A stretch of 64,000 bases of DNA, from contig CBDESS010000001.1 of the NCBI GenBank assembly GCA_965242605.1, positions 124,001 to 188,000 on the forward strand, read 5' to 3'. A program made the translations under genes and the position numbers. The stretch comes from JAAXHF01 sp965242605 (GTDB lineage Bacteria; Desulfobacterota; Binatia; Bin18). This document shows positions 26,488 through 34,187 of the stretch, in pieces (the first letter of the stretch is position 1; each line of letters opens with the position of its first letter). Under the pieces are notes generated by a model. It was given only the letters and a program-made list of their open reading frames with translations. It made no database searches and was not told where the DNA came from.

Positions 26488-27519
26488 CTAGCGGTACACA
26501 AAGGGCAGGTAGTCTTCCATGTCTCCACGCAGCACCCGCGCCAGTAACCGCGCCTGAATGTGGGGAATCAGCCCAAGCGGCACTTTCTGTTCAAGAACAG
26601 CATGCTGGACCTCTTCCTGTTTGCGCTTCTGGTAGGCAACAATGACCTCCTTACGTCCGTCATCGGTCAGGGACACGGCACCGCCCGGACGGCTGATAAA
26701 ATGCGCGGCAGCCAACTGCCGACGGTTAATCAGAGTCAGGACCAGACGCTCAGCAACCACCGACCGCAGTTCTTCCATCAGGTCCAGACCGAGGGCCGGA
26801 CGCCCCGGACGCAAGGTGTGCAGAAAGCCCATCTGCGGATCAAGCCCGACCCCCTCAGCCGCGGCCACGCAGTCGCCTAAGAGCAGGGCGTACAGAAAGG
26901 ACAGGAGCGCGTTGGTCGGGTCTTTGGGCGGCCGACGGCTCCGACCGTCAATGCCAAAGGTAGCCCGGTCTTCTCGAATGAGACACGAGAAAGACTGGAA
27001 ATGCCGATGGGCAGCCTCGCCTTCAAAGCCCCGAAGTTGATCGAGCCCTTCGGCAGCCGCCAGCCGGCTCAGAACCGCCGCCAGGGAGCGGGCAGTTGCT
27101 TTGAGCACGGCTTCGTCTTCGGGCGTTTTTGCCTCGCGCGCCGCCCGCATGGTGATATGGCGGGTGTTCTGGATCTTGCCGGCAACGATGTGCCGGGCGA
27201 GGGCCAGCGCACGGCTCGGGTCGCTCACCGCTTCGTGCTGCGCTTTGCGGAGCAGCACATTGCCCGAGACCGGTCCTTCCAGCCGGCCTTTGAACCGCCC
27301 GTTGCGGTCCAGGAAGCTCACCGCCCGCCCGTCATCGGCGCAGCGGTGCAATACGGCTGGGCTGACGAGCACATTGCCAAAGCAGACCAGACCGCCGATG
27401 TGGTGCAGTGGGACTTGCAGCTTGGTCGTGCCCTCAACCTCGACGCGGAGCGTTTCGTGGTCCAGCCGGACATACGCCTGTGGGGTCGTGACGTACAAGG
27501 TATTGAGCAATTGGCGCAT
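26488..27519 (-). CDS. cas1: CRISPR-associated endonuclease Cas1
   Basis: 343 aa, the usual type I-C length. It starts MRQLLNTLYVTTPQAYVRLDHETLRV and carries the metal-binding elements: Glu in GFEGEAAHRHF, His in FLHTLRPGRPAL and the following Asp/Glu region LDLMEELRS. It integrates new spacers with Cas2; in I-C systems Cas4 assists PAM-end processing. It starts 12 nt after the cas4 stop. Confidence 0.97.
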   Translation of the reverse strand: MRQLLNTLYVTTPQAYVRLDHETLRVEVEGTTKLQVPLHHIGGLVCFGNVLVSPAVLHRCADDGRAVSFLDRNGRFKGRLEGPVSGNVLLRKAQHEAVSDPSRALALARHIVAGKIQNTRHITMRAAREAKTPEDEAVLKATARSLAAVLSRLAAAEGLDQLRGFEGEAAHRHFQSFSCLIREDRATFGIDGRSRRPPKDPTNALLSFLYALLLGDCVAAAEGVGLDPQMGFLHTLRPGRPALGLDLMEELRSVVAERLVLTLINRRQLAAAHFISRPGGAVSLTDDGRKEVIVAYQKRKQEEVQHAVLEQKVPLGLIPHIQARLLARVLRGDMEDYLPFVYR

Positions 27520-27531
27520 GACGGGTGGGCC

Positions 27532-28173
27532 TCAATCGGCGGCGACAAACAGGGCGCGGGCAAAACCTTTCAGCCGGGCTTTTTCGCCCACCACCGCCGG
27601 CAGACACGAATCCTGCAAGGAACAGCGCGCGCAGCGGGCGTCATTGACCGCGGCGGGCGGACGGCGGCGGGCGAGCATGTGCCGAATCTCGGCCACGCTG
27701 CACTCCACCTGCTCACGCAACCGGGCCGAGAACTCAACCTCACGCCGACGCCGTGAACTGTGATGGAAAATCGCCCCTGTGGGAACTGCCCGGCCGGTCA
27801 TTTCTTCGAGACACACGGCCTGGGCGCAGAGTTGCAGGTCGTCGTGGTCCTTCTGGCGGCGCGGGCCGTGCTTATACTCGACCGGGTACGGAACCTCGCC
27901 GTGAAACTCGACCACATCCGCCCTGCCGACCAGCCCCAGCCGATGGGACCACAGCGGCAAGGCCCGCTCAACCCGCACGCCGCCGACGGTCTCGCCTACC
28001 GGCTCATCCACCTGCTCGTGGACCGCCCGCCCCCGGAGGGTGTACAGATTCTCATCAAAGGTCTGCTCCTGGTGAATCAGAGCGCACTGCCGCGGGCAGT
28101 AGCTATAGTGCTCCAGGGCCGAGATCATGATGGGGTCGGCGTCTGACCAAGTGGTTGAATTAGACACGTCCAT
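27532..28173 (-). CDS. cas4: CRISPR-associated exonuclease Cas4
   Basis: 213 aa. N-terminal ALEHYSYCPRQCALIH gives two Fe-S cysteines; the C-terminus ARCARCSLQDSC has the rest. A RecB-like nuclease core lies between them (GRADVVEF...PVEYKHG). It trims prespacers and selects the PAM end before Cas1-Cas2 integration. The ATG lies inside the end of cas7 (14-nt overlap), so translation is probably coupled. Confidence 0.95.
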   Translation of the reverse strand: MDVSNSTTWSDADPIMISALEHYSYCPRQCALIHQEQTFDENLYTLRGRAVHEQVDEPVGETVGGVRVERALPLWSHRLGLVGRADVVEFHGEVPYPVEYKHGPRRQKDHDDLQLCAQAVCLEEMTGRAVPTGAIFHHSSRRRREVEFSARLREQVECSVAEIRHMLARRRPPAAVNDARCARCSLQDSCLPAVVGEKARLKGFARALFVAAD

Positions 28174-29050
28174 CCTGGTGTTCCAGCCTCACACCGTTGG
28201 GAAGGTCATCTTCCTCCACCGACACGCTGTAATCGTCAAAATCACGCGGTACGGTAACGCCTTCTTTCAGTCCTGGCCGAATGCGCGCAAAAAGGTCATG
28301 GGCATGCGCATTGCCGATTTGCGAGTCATGTTTGAATACATACAGGCCTCGGGTCGCCATCTCGCCGCGGGCAGCCGAGCGGTCGTGCTCAAACATGTTG
28401 CTGAGCGCTTCCCACAGGAGCGCGAGGTCGTCGTCGGAAAAGCCGGTTTGCGCCGCCAGGTGTGACGACACAAAACCACGCGCCACATAAAGGCCGTAGG
28501 GCACGGTGTGTTTGCGACCCATAGTCCGATTGTCCCCCTCTTGCTTTTCGGCTTCCGCTTCTGTCGCTACCGCCATACGGGTGATCGAGTGTTCCTGAGC
28601 GGTGATGGGATCAACCGAACGCGCGAACGTCAGTTGAACCGGGCCTCGCACCTGGCCGCAGTTCACACCCGTAGACATCACTGCGCCAAAAGTTCGCACA
28701 TCGTAGAAGTTCTTGCACATCCAGACGCGTGCCTCATCAACTTTTTCTCCGCCTCTGCGTTTTTTGTTGTCGGTCTTGAGTTCGTCACCAGCACCGATAG
28801 CCTCATACGCACGCTCGTGCTGTTTGTTGAGGATCGCTTTTTCCTTGACATAAATCTCGAAGGGCGGCTGCTCTGCTTTCACCAGACCGACGTAATTGCG
28901 GATTTTTCGCTTCAAACTTACGTCGGTAACAAGACCCCGCCCGGTCTCCGCATCGACACGCGGCAGATTACCTGCGTCGGGATCGCCGTTAGGGTTGCCA
29001 TCTTTCACGTCGAACAACAGGACAAAGTCGTACCGATTCTCGATTGCCAT
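28160..29050 (-). CDS. cas7: Cascade backbone protein Cas7 (Csd2, type I-C)
   Basis: 296 aa from ATG 29050 with GGAG upstream. It starts MAIENRYDFVLLFDVKDGNPNGDPDAGN, the highly characteristic Cas7c N-terminus, followed by TDVSLKRKIRNYV and later VFKHDSQIGNAHAHDLF. It polymerises along the crRNA spacer. Cas7 thumbs flip every sixth spacer base out of the duplex, which matters for reading the self-match at 33949. Confidence 0.97.
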   Translation of the reverse strand: MAIENRYDFVLLFDVKDGNPNGDPDAGNLPRVDAETGRGLVTDVSLKRKIRNYVGLVKAEQPPFEIYVKEKAILNKQHERAYEAIGAGDELKTDNKKRRGGEKVDEARVWMCKNFYDVRTFGAVMSTGVNCGQVRGPVQLTFARSVDPITAQEHSITRMAVATEAEAEKQEGDNRTMGRKHTVPYGLYVARGFVSSHLAAQTGFSDDDLALLWEALSNMFEHDRSAARGEMATRGLYVFKHDSQIGNAHAHDLFARIRPGLKEGVTVPRDFDDYSVSVEEDDLPNGVRLEHQDGRV

Positions 29051-29072
29051 GCTTACGCTCCTTCCAACAAGG

Positions 29073-29426
29073 TCAGCTTGATTTTTTGAAAAAATCCTGC
29101 CGCTGGTGGTAATAGCCGATAGCGAAGCGTCCCTGGTCTTCCAGGGCCAGTTGCGCTGGGAAATCGTCTATGCCGTCCATGATTTCACCGATGCGTTTCT
29201 CCAGATTCACCACCCGGCCAGGATTCTCCAATTTGGAGAGATGATGATTTTTCAGCTTCAACAGGGTCGAAAACACAGTCACCGGCGTACTTGACGCCGC
29301 TCCGTAGTATCGGTCGCGTATAGTGGCATTGATGCCGGGGTTCGCCTCCTCCTGGATCTTCTCCAACACCGCAAACAACCGGCCTAGCCGGTAGCCAATG
29401 TTCGTATTGGCTTCATTCAGAGACAT
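29073..29426 (-). CDS. cas11c: Cas11c small subunit from an internal start within cas8c
   Basis: Inside cas8c, AAGGAGGAG (about 29441-29433) is followed 6-8 nt later by ATG at 29426, in the cas8c frame, giving a 117-aa product starting MSLNEANTNIGYRLGRLFAVLEKIQEEANPG. In characterised type I-C systems, the small subunit is made by internal initiation in cas8c and is needed for full Cascade activity. Size, frame and ribosome site all agree. That it is expressed here is inference. Confidence 0.8.
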   Translation of the reverse strand: MSLNEANTNIGYRLGRLFAVLEKIQEEANPGINATIRDRYYGAASSTPVTVFSTLLKLKNHHLSKLENPGRVVNLEKRIGEIMDGIDDFPAQLALEDQGRFAIGYYHQRQDFFKKSS

Positions 29427-30785
29427 TCCGATCTCCTCCTTCATGCTCGGGTTTGAATGACGTGTCGCTCGGTTGATACAGGCTTTGATCAACGCAGCCC
29501 GTGGATATGTCACGTGGTGCTCAGTGCGGATTCGGCGCACGGCAGCCGAAAGCAGCGTCCGCGGATAGGGCAGACCTGCGAGAATGCTGCGCATTAACTC
29601 GCCGCCGAGATTCGGCGGGATTTTGTCCGCCTTGTCCCTATCGCGTATGGTTGCCTTCAACAGACGCAACAACGAAAGATAAGGCGGGTCACGGGGCGAA
29701 CGCTCAATAGCCAGATCGTCAAAGTGCTGTTTAATCCGTCCAGCCATTTCGGCCACCGTGGCGTGGTACCAGAAACGGATGGCGACCCGAGCTGCATTGG
29801 GAGAGAGCCCTAACGCAAAAAATTTCGCTTCTCCCTCAGGGTTCTCCAACAGGCCATGCTCAATAGCGGTGTAGAGACTTTTCACCGCCTGCACGTTGCG
29901 GTCGGGGTCGTCCTTGCGCGGTTCGCCAAAAATGTCTACGGCCGAGGTTTCCAATTCCGCGGGTCGGTCGGCCCAGAATACTACGCTGGCATCACCGACT
30001 TGAAGACGTTGCGGTGAATCTTTGCGGAGGAGATGATTCAGCGCTGTGGTGTAGCTGAATGCGGCGCGCTTGCCGACAGGCGCGTTTGCGCCTTGCGTTT
30101 TTCCATACGACTCGAACGCATCTTGATTGAACGAGACGATATTGGCCCCTGATGTTTGCGCACCCCATACCCCCTTGATCGCCGCATGCAGCCGCTCAAC
30201 TTCGTCTGTCTTACCCGTCACCAAGCATAATTCGCCTGCGCTCTCCGCGGTTTGATCTGCCGTGATGAACTCCTCGACTCCTGACCGCTGGCACACAAGG
30301 TCCAGGTCGCCATGCAGGCGAAACGTCACATTCGGGTTGCCGTCCTCGATCTCACTCCACGCGCCGTATTGTGACAGCGCTTCGATGTCCATACCCTGGA
30401 GAAAATATGACACCGCTTGCACTCCCTCATCCCTCTGCACTGCGGGAGGGAGCGATTCGATTTTGTCCAGAAAGGCTTGGTGTTGTTCGGCAACGCGCTC
30501 AGGTCTCTCTCTCGTATCTACTCCCAGCACATATTCAACAGTATCCCACAGGAGATTTGCTTCAACCCTGACCGTTCTCTTCACACTCTGCGGCACCAGA
30601 AACGCCCTCGCCCGTTTTCTCTTGCCCTCTCCCTCGCGCGTGTCTTCAATCTGCGTGAGCTTTCCCAGGGCGTCAATTTCGAGGATGAACGGAATCTCTT
30701 TCCGCTCGAAGCCCACAGGAACAACGTCCGTGTCTGGCTCAGCTCTTTTGCGTTCGTAATACTCACGAAGTGCTTGGAGAATCAT
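29073..30785 (-). CDS. cas8c: Type I-C large subunit Cas8c (Csd1)
   Basis: 570 aa; ATG overlaps the cas5c stop by 4 nt. It starts MILQALREYYERK and proceeds through FWADRPAELE, FALGLSPNAARVAIRFW and SLLRLLKATIRDRDKADKIPPNLGGELMRSIL, all typical of Csd1. It recognises the PAM (TTC in type I-C) and positions the target. The last 117 codons also encode Cas11c from an internal start (29426). Confidence 0.96.
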   Translation of the reverse strand: MILQALREYYERKRAEPDTDVVPVGFERKEIPFILEIDALGKLTQIEDTREGEGKRKRARAFLVPQSVKRTVRVEANLLWDTVEYVLGVDTRERPERVAEQHQAFLDKIESLPPAVQRDEGVQAVSYFLQGMDIEALSQYGAWSEIEDGNPNVTFRLHGDLDLVCQRSGVEEFITADQTAESAGELCLVTGKTDEVERLHAAIKGVWGAQTSGANIVSFNQDAFESYGKTQGANAPVGKRAAFSYTTALNHLLRKDSPQRLQVGDASVVFWADRPAELETSAVDIFGEPRKDDPDRNVQAVKSLYTAIEHGLLENPEGEAKFFALGLSPNAARVAIRFWYHATVAEMAGRIKQHFDDLAIERSPRDPPYLSLLRLLKATIRDRDKADKIPPNLGGELMRSILAGLPYPRTLLSAAVRRIRTEHHVTYPRAALIKACINRATRHSNPSMKEEIGMSLNEANTNIGYRLGRLFAVLEKIQEEANPGINATIRDRYYGAASSTPVTVFSTLLKLKNHHLSKLENPGRVVNLEKRIGEIMDGIDDFPAQLALEDQGRFAIGYYHQRQDFFKKSS

Positions 30786-31513
30786 CCTCGTACCTCCTCA
30801 CTATCCCAGGCTGGAACATCCACCACACCTTTCACCAGACTGGCGCGGAAAAAACGCGGGTTGGGCTCAGCAGGATTCCGATAATCCATATCGTACAGCA
30901 TATAGCCGAGTTCCCGTGTCTCGGCGAGCGGGCGCACTTCTGCATCTCTCGGCTCTACTAGGCGGAAGTCCGCCGCAAACTCACGACAGCCTAGATATGG
31001 CTGGTTCACGCACTGGCCCTTGGCCGCGCGGCGCTCGAACATCGTCATGAACTTCACCGCCTGGTTTGGGGCGTCGTCTATATCAGCCCCGTCCGTATGA
31101 CTCGTGTGTTTGCTCAGGTGCGGGAAGTTCGGCTTGTGTGAAGCAGGATCGCGCAACTCAAACGACGCATGGATGCGGTATTGCACATCACGCAGAAACA
31201 ACCCCGCACGCTGTTGGCGCTCGTCTTCAATGAAGATGCCTAACTGACCAGCCCCAGCTCTCATTGCGCTTTCGGCGTTGCGCGTTGAAGCGACGCAGCC
31301 GACTTCGTTACGGCGCAGATTGACCCACTTGATGGGGCTGAGCACTTCGATCCTGCTCACCTGCCAGCGTATCGCAGGTTTCCACAGGACAGACTCAAAT
31401 ATGGCCCGCGCCGCCGACGGTGTTATCACATCGTAACTGACGCGCTCGGCTTTCATCTCTGGCCGCGTGAAACACGCGAATTCGCCGCTGACCTCAAGGC
31501 AGTACGTTTTCAT
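30782..31513 (-). CDS. cas5c: Cas5c (Cas5d) crRNA-processing nuclease
   Basis: 243 aa starting MKTYCLEVSGEFACFTRPEMKAERVSYDVITPSAARAI. The locus has no cas6; in type I-C, Cas5 takes over pre-crRNA cleavage at the base of the repeat hairpin and caps the crRNA 5' handle. Starts 9 nt after cas3 and overlaps cas8c. Confidence 0.96.
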   Translation of the reverse strand: MKTYCLEVSGEFACFTRPEMKAERVSYDVITPSAARAIFESVLWKPAIRWQVSRIEVLSPIKWVNLRRNEVGCVASTRNAESAMRAGAGQLGIFIEDERQQRAGLFLRDVQYRIHASFELRDPASHKPNFPHLSKHTSHTDGADIDDAPNQAVKFMTMFERRAAKGQCVNQPYLGCREFAADFRLVEPRDAEVRPLAETRELGYMLYDMDYRNPAEPNPRFFRASLVKGVVDVPAWDSEEVRG

Positions 31514-31522
31514 CGCTCCTCC

Positions 31523-33751
31523 CTAACTGATCAAATCACTCGGATTAAGATTCGTTTCGTCCACCAATACCCCGAGTTCCGGGTGATACAGCACATCCGC
31601 AGTCTGCGCGAACAGGCCGGGATGGACTTCGCGCACGTCACCCCTGCTCAACAACTTCTGGAATTGGTATTCCGGCAGCGACACGGTGTAGCGCTGGAGC
31701 TTTCGCATGAGCCAACGCTCCGGCCCTTCCTTACGCAGCCGGCTGATCAAGGCAGGACTCTCAGCATAGGGCACAATAATGCTGCGATAGCCAGAGTCGT
31801 CAATCAACTGAAAACGCTGGGCCGCGGTACGGAACTGAACTTTCAACGGATCGTCGCTATCTCCCTGGGGTTTGAGCAACCTAGTTATCTCGTGCTTATC
31901 GAGAGACGGTGCGCGCATGTAGAAATGTCGGAAATAACTCTCGAACATGTCTCTCGTCAACGGATGGTCAGCAGACCTTGCCAGCAGCGAACGGGCCGTT
32001 TCTTCCGCACGGCGCAAAGGTCCGGGAGGGGCAGATTTGGGCGGCACAAAAACGATGACCTGACCCCGGTCCAGCTTTCCCTCACGGTTACACCGCCCTG
32101 CCGCTTGAGCAATCGAATCCAGACCCGCAAGCGCACGGTACACAACGGGAAAATCCACGTCTACGCCAGCCTCTACTAATTGGGTGCTGACGACCCGTAC
32201 CTCTTCTCCAGTACGCAACCGCCGTTTGATATCAGCAATGACGCGCGACCGGTGCTCGCCACACATGAGGGCTGATAAATGAATCGTCCCTTCAGGCATA
32301 TGCCGGTAGAGTTCGCGTGCGTCTGCGCGCGAGTTGACGACCGCCAGCACGGCAGGATAGCGCTGAATCTGGAGGGCAATAGCGTCCCATTCCTGCCTCT
32401 GCTGGAAGTCGTTCGGCATTGAAACGGCAACGCGCTCTAAATCACGATATAGTGTATCCGGGTCGTTCGTGATTTCACGCATCCCATCAAGACCACGAAT
32501 CTTCTGTTGGAAACTTCTCAGGCTGCCCAACTCCGGTTGGGTCGCTGTTGATATGACAAAAGTGACACCGTAGTAGCGCATGAGCAGATTCATCACGTCG
32601 AGAATTGGTTGTAGGAATTCGGGGGGCAGAAGCTGCGCCTCGTCAAGTATCACCACACTGTCCACGATGTTATGCAACTTGCGGCAACGGCTGGTTCTGG
32701 AGGCGAATAGCGACTCGAAAAACTGAACGTTGGTGGTCACGACCAGAGGGGCATCCCAATTCTCTGCCGCCAAGCGACTGTTCACCGTTTCTTTTTCAGG
32801 ATCGAGATTACTGTGGTGCTCAACCACTGCATCGGAAAATATATCGCGGAAAACGTTAGCGGTCTGCTCAATAATACTGGTGTAAGGAATTGCATAAATC
32901 ACCCGCCGCTTGCCGTGGTGCCTCGCATGTTCCAAGGCAAAGGCGAGGCTCGACAGCGTCTTGCCGCCACCGGTGGGGACGGTCAACGAAAACAGCCCCG
33001 GCGCTTCGTGTGCCTTGTCCCGACACTGCCGCAGCACAGTGGCACGGGTCCGGTTCACGCGCGTCGGCTGAACATCTGAAAACCTTTCCTCAATGAAGGC
33101 ATTAAAACGCGCTAGCAAGTCTGGAATCGTCGGCGCGTCTCTCCGCAGTGCAGCCTTGTCCGCATCCATGAACGCCTCGGTATCCAAAAAATCCGCGTCT
33201 ACCAGGCAGGAAAACAACATGCGTATCCACAAAGCAAAGCCTTCTCGCTTCCCCAGCGGAGCGCTGTCAGGTCTGGGCTGTGAAAGAATCTCAGGAGGGA
33301 CCGGCTGGCGCAGCGTTCGTTCCAAATGGCTCTTGTCGTCCAGTCGAGCCTTTAGCGCTGCACCAGCGGTCTCGCTCGTGTGCCAATCTTGCAGGCCGAC
33401 GTGATGGCCGGCGATGAGGTAGGCCAAAATCCGGCCATGCAGTCCGAATTGGGCTATTGCGTACTGTGCGCCGGCGGTCGAGTGATCAACCCGTCTTCCC
33501 TGACCTTCAAGATGCGCATCAGTATCGTAACCAGATACGGACTTGATACGCCCTTGGAATTCCGCGCTATATTTTCCCAGGTCATGCCATATCCCCGCCA
33601 CCCGCGCCCAATCTCCGCTGCCGAAGACACAAGCGTACTCTTCCGCACGTTGCCCGACACCGCGTAGGTGTTCGTCCAAGTCATGCAGAGCAAAATCATC
33701 GTCAATCTGACGGACATGCGCCAAGTAGACAGGTGGCTCTTTGGTATTCAT
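31523..33751 (-). CDS. cas3: Cas3 helicase-nuclease
   Basis: 742 aa. N-terminal HD nuclease: DEHLRGVG (His28), GIWHDLGK (His56, Asp57), VDHSTAG (His90) and AGHHVGL (His116-117). SF2 helicase: Walker A VPTGGGKT, motif II VVILDEAQLLPP (DEAQ rather than DEAH) and motif VI QAAGRCNREG. It is recruited by target-bound Cascade and degrades DNA. GGGAG lies 6 nt before the ATG. First gene of the cas operon, preceded by a tRNA-like gene in the same orientation. Confidence 0.97.
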   Translation of the reverse strand: MNTKEPPVYLAHVRQIDDDFALHDLDEHLRGVGQRAEEYACVFGSGDWARVAGIWHDLGKYSAEFQGRIKSVSGYDTDAHLEGQGRRVDHSTAGAQYAIAQFGLHGRILAYLIAGHHVGLQDWHTSETAGAALKARLDDKSHLERTLRQPVPPEILSQPRPDSAPLGKREGFALWIRMLFSCLVDADFLDTEAFMDADKAALRRDAPTIPDLLARFNAFIEERFSDVQPTRVNRTRATVLRQCRDKAHEAPGLFSLTVPTGGGKTLSSLAFALEHARHHGKRRVIYAIPYTSIIEQTANVFRDIFSDAVVEHHSNLDPEKETVNSRLAAENWDAPLVVTTNVQFFESLFASRTSRCRKLHNIVDSVVILDEAQLLPPEFLQPILDVMNLLMRYYGVTFVISTATQPELGSLRSFQQKIRGLDGMREITNDPDTLYRDLERVAVSMPNDFQQRQEWDAIALQIQRYPAVLAVVNSRADARELYRHMPEGTIHLSALMCGEHRSRVIADIKRRLRTGEEVRVVSTQLVEAGVDVDFPVVYRALAGLDSIAQAAGRCNREGKLDRGQVIVFVPPKSAPPGPLRRAEETARSLLARSADHPLTRDMFESYFRHFYMRAPSLDKHEITRLLKPQGDSDDPLKVQFRTAAQRFQLIDDSGYRSIIVPYAESPALISRLRKEGPERWLMRKLQRYTVSLPEYQFQKLLSRGDVREVHPGLFAQTADVLYHPELGVLVDETNLNPSDLIS

Positions 33752-33789
33752 TCAACTCTCCCAACTTACTTGCCTTTTTGCTCCCGCGG

Positions 33790-33795
33790 ATTATA
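33790..33795 (-). promoter_or_regulatory. Possible second cas3 promoter -10
   Basis: A perfect TATAAT on the minus strand lies between the tRNA-like gene and cas3, 39 nt before the cas3 ATG. No convincing -35 is found 16-18 nt upstream, which falls in the tRNA T-arm. It could give cas3 an outlet independent of the promoter at 33934-33961. Confidence 0.35.
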
Positions 33796-33802
33796 ATTGA
33801 GG

Positions 33803-33875
33803 AGGCGTGGCCGAGATTCGAACTCGGATATCGGGGTCCAGAAGCCCCGCGTCCTGCCATTTGAACGACCACGCT
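33803..33875 (-). tRNA. tRNA-Gln(CUG)-like gene with irregular features
   Basis: The minus strand folds as a cloverleaf: acceptor AGCGTGG/CCACGCC, U8, D-arm GTTC-AAATGGCA-GGAC with A14, G18G19 and A21 in place, T-arm CCGAG-TTCGAAT-CTCGG. The anticodon arm CGGGG/CCCCG closes an 8-nt loop (CTTCTGGA) containing CUG; removing one C gives a normal Gln loop. A1-C72 does not pair, the base at 73 is U, and no CCA is encoded. It may be a true but unusual tRNA-Gln or a tRNA pseudogene. It lies inside the 5' leader of the cas operon transcript expected from the promoter at 33934-33961. Confidence 0.65.
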
Positions 33876-33933
33876 TCTCCAAACAAGCGACGAGAGAAGG
33901 GCTTTGGAAACAGTCTTCTCCGTCGCTATCTCC

Positions 33934-33961
33934 AGCATATGTACTTTCCCAGTTAAGTCAA
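33934..33961 (-). promoter_or_regulatory. Promoter for the tRNA-like gene and cas operon
   Basis: On the minus strand, TTGACT (33961-33956) and TATGCT (33939-33934) are separated by 16 nt. Transcription would start near 33927 and run through the tRNA-like gene into cas3. The pseudo-spacer target 33949-33968 covers the whole -35 box and part of the spacer region. Confidence 0.7.
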
Positions 33962-33968
33962 CAGCGTT
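33946..33968 (+). promoter_or_regulatory. Predicted Cascade target site (TTC PAM plus 20-nt match) over the cas promoter
   Basis: TTC (33946-33948) is the type I-C PAM. The next 20 nt read CCAGTT AAGTCA ACAGCG TT, against the pseudo-spacer start CCAGTC AAGTCG ACAGCT TT at 34075. The three mismatches fall at spacer positions 6, 12 and 18 only; similarity ends after position 20. Binding would block RNA polymerase at the -35 box. Confidence 0.85.
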
Positions 33969-33994
33969 CCAAAAATTTTTTTCGTTGAAAAATC

Positions 33995-34023
33995 TTGAAT
34001 CTCTCTCAATAGACGAGTACGAT
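33995..34023 (+). promoter_or_regulatory. Candidate promoter of the mini-CRISPR guide RNA
   Basis: TTGAAT (33995-34000) and TACGAT (34018-34023) with 17-nt spacing on the + strand; start expected near 34030, just before the first diverged repeat at 34036. It lies outside the 32-nt region (33949-33980) that a bound Cascade would occupy, so the guide could be made while the cas promoter is blocked. Confidence 0.5.
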
Positions 34024-34029
34024 CAGGCA

Positions 34030-34143
34030 AGGAATACAGCATTGACCTCAAAGCAGGTTAGTGAGGATTGAAACCCAGTCAAGTCGACAGCTTTTACCGC
34101 ATCGGTCCAGCACCGACCCCAACGGGTCGGTGAGGATTGCAAC
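34030..34143 (+). ncRNA. CreR-like guide RNA: diverged repeat, 32-nt pseudo-spacer, diverged repeat
   Basis: First diverged repeat 34036-34074: stem CATTGACCT/AGGTTAGTG (9 bp, two wobbles), 6-nt loop, then AGGATTGAAAC, identical over 11 nt to the array handle. Pseudo-spacer 34075-34106 (32 nt). Second diverged repeat 34107-34143: perfect 9-bp stem CACCGACCC/GGGTCGGTG, 4-nt loop, then AGGATTGCAAC. Both stems keep the length of the array stem with different bases, so pairing is under selection. Cas5c cleavage would yield a crRNA-like RNA. A short hairpin (TTGAGG/CCTCAA, 34144-34162) followed by a T-rich stretch may end it. Cas-regulating RNAs of this form are known beside other type I and type V operons. 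Confidence 0.85.
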
Positions 34144-34187
34144 TTGAGGCCTACCACCTCAATACAAGCATTTTCTTCCAGCGTGTC

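Noticed and set aside
26116..33751. Type I-B or type III assignment of the CRISPR locus
   Set aside because: Gene order cas3-cas5-cas8c-cas7-cas4-cas1-cas2, Csd1/Csd2-type proteins and absence of cas6 and cas10 identify type I-C.
34030..34187. CreTA-type toxin-antitoxin instead of a pure regulator
   Set aside because: No small toxin RNA or ORF with its own signals is apparent beside the guide, and the guide's match lies at the cas promoter rather than at a toxin promoter.
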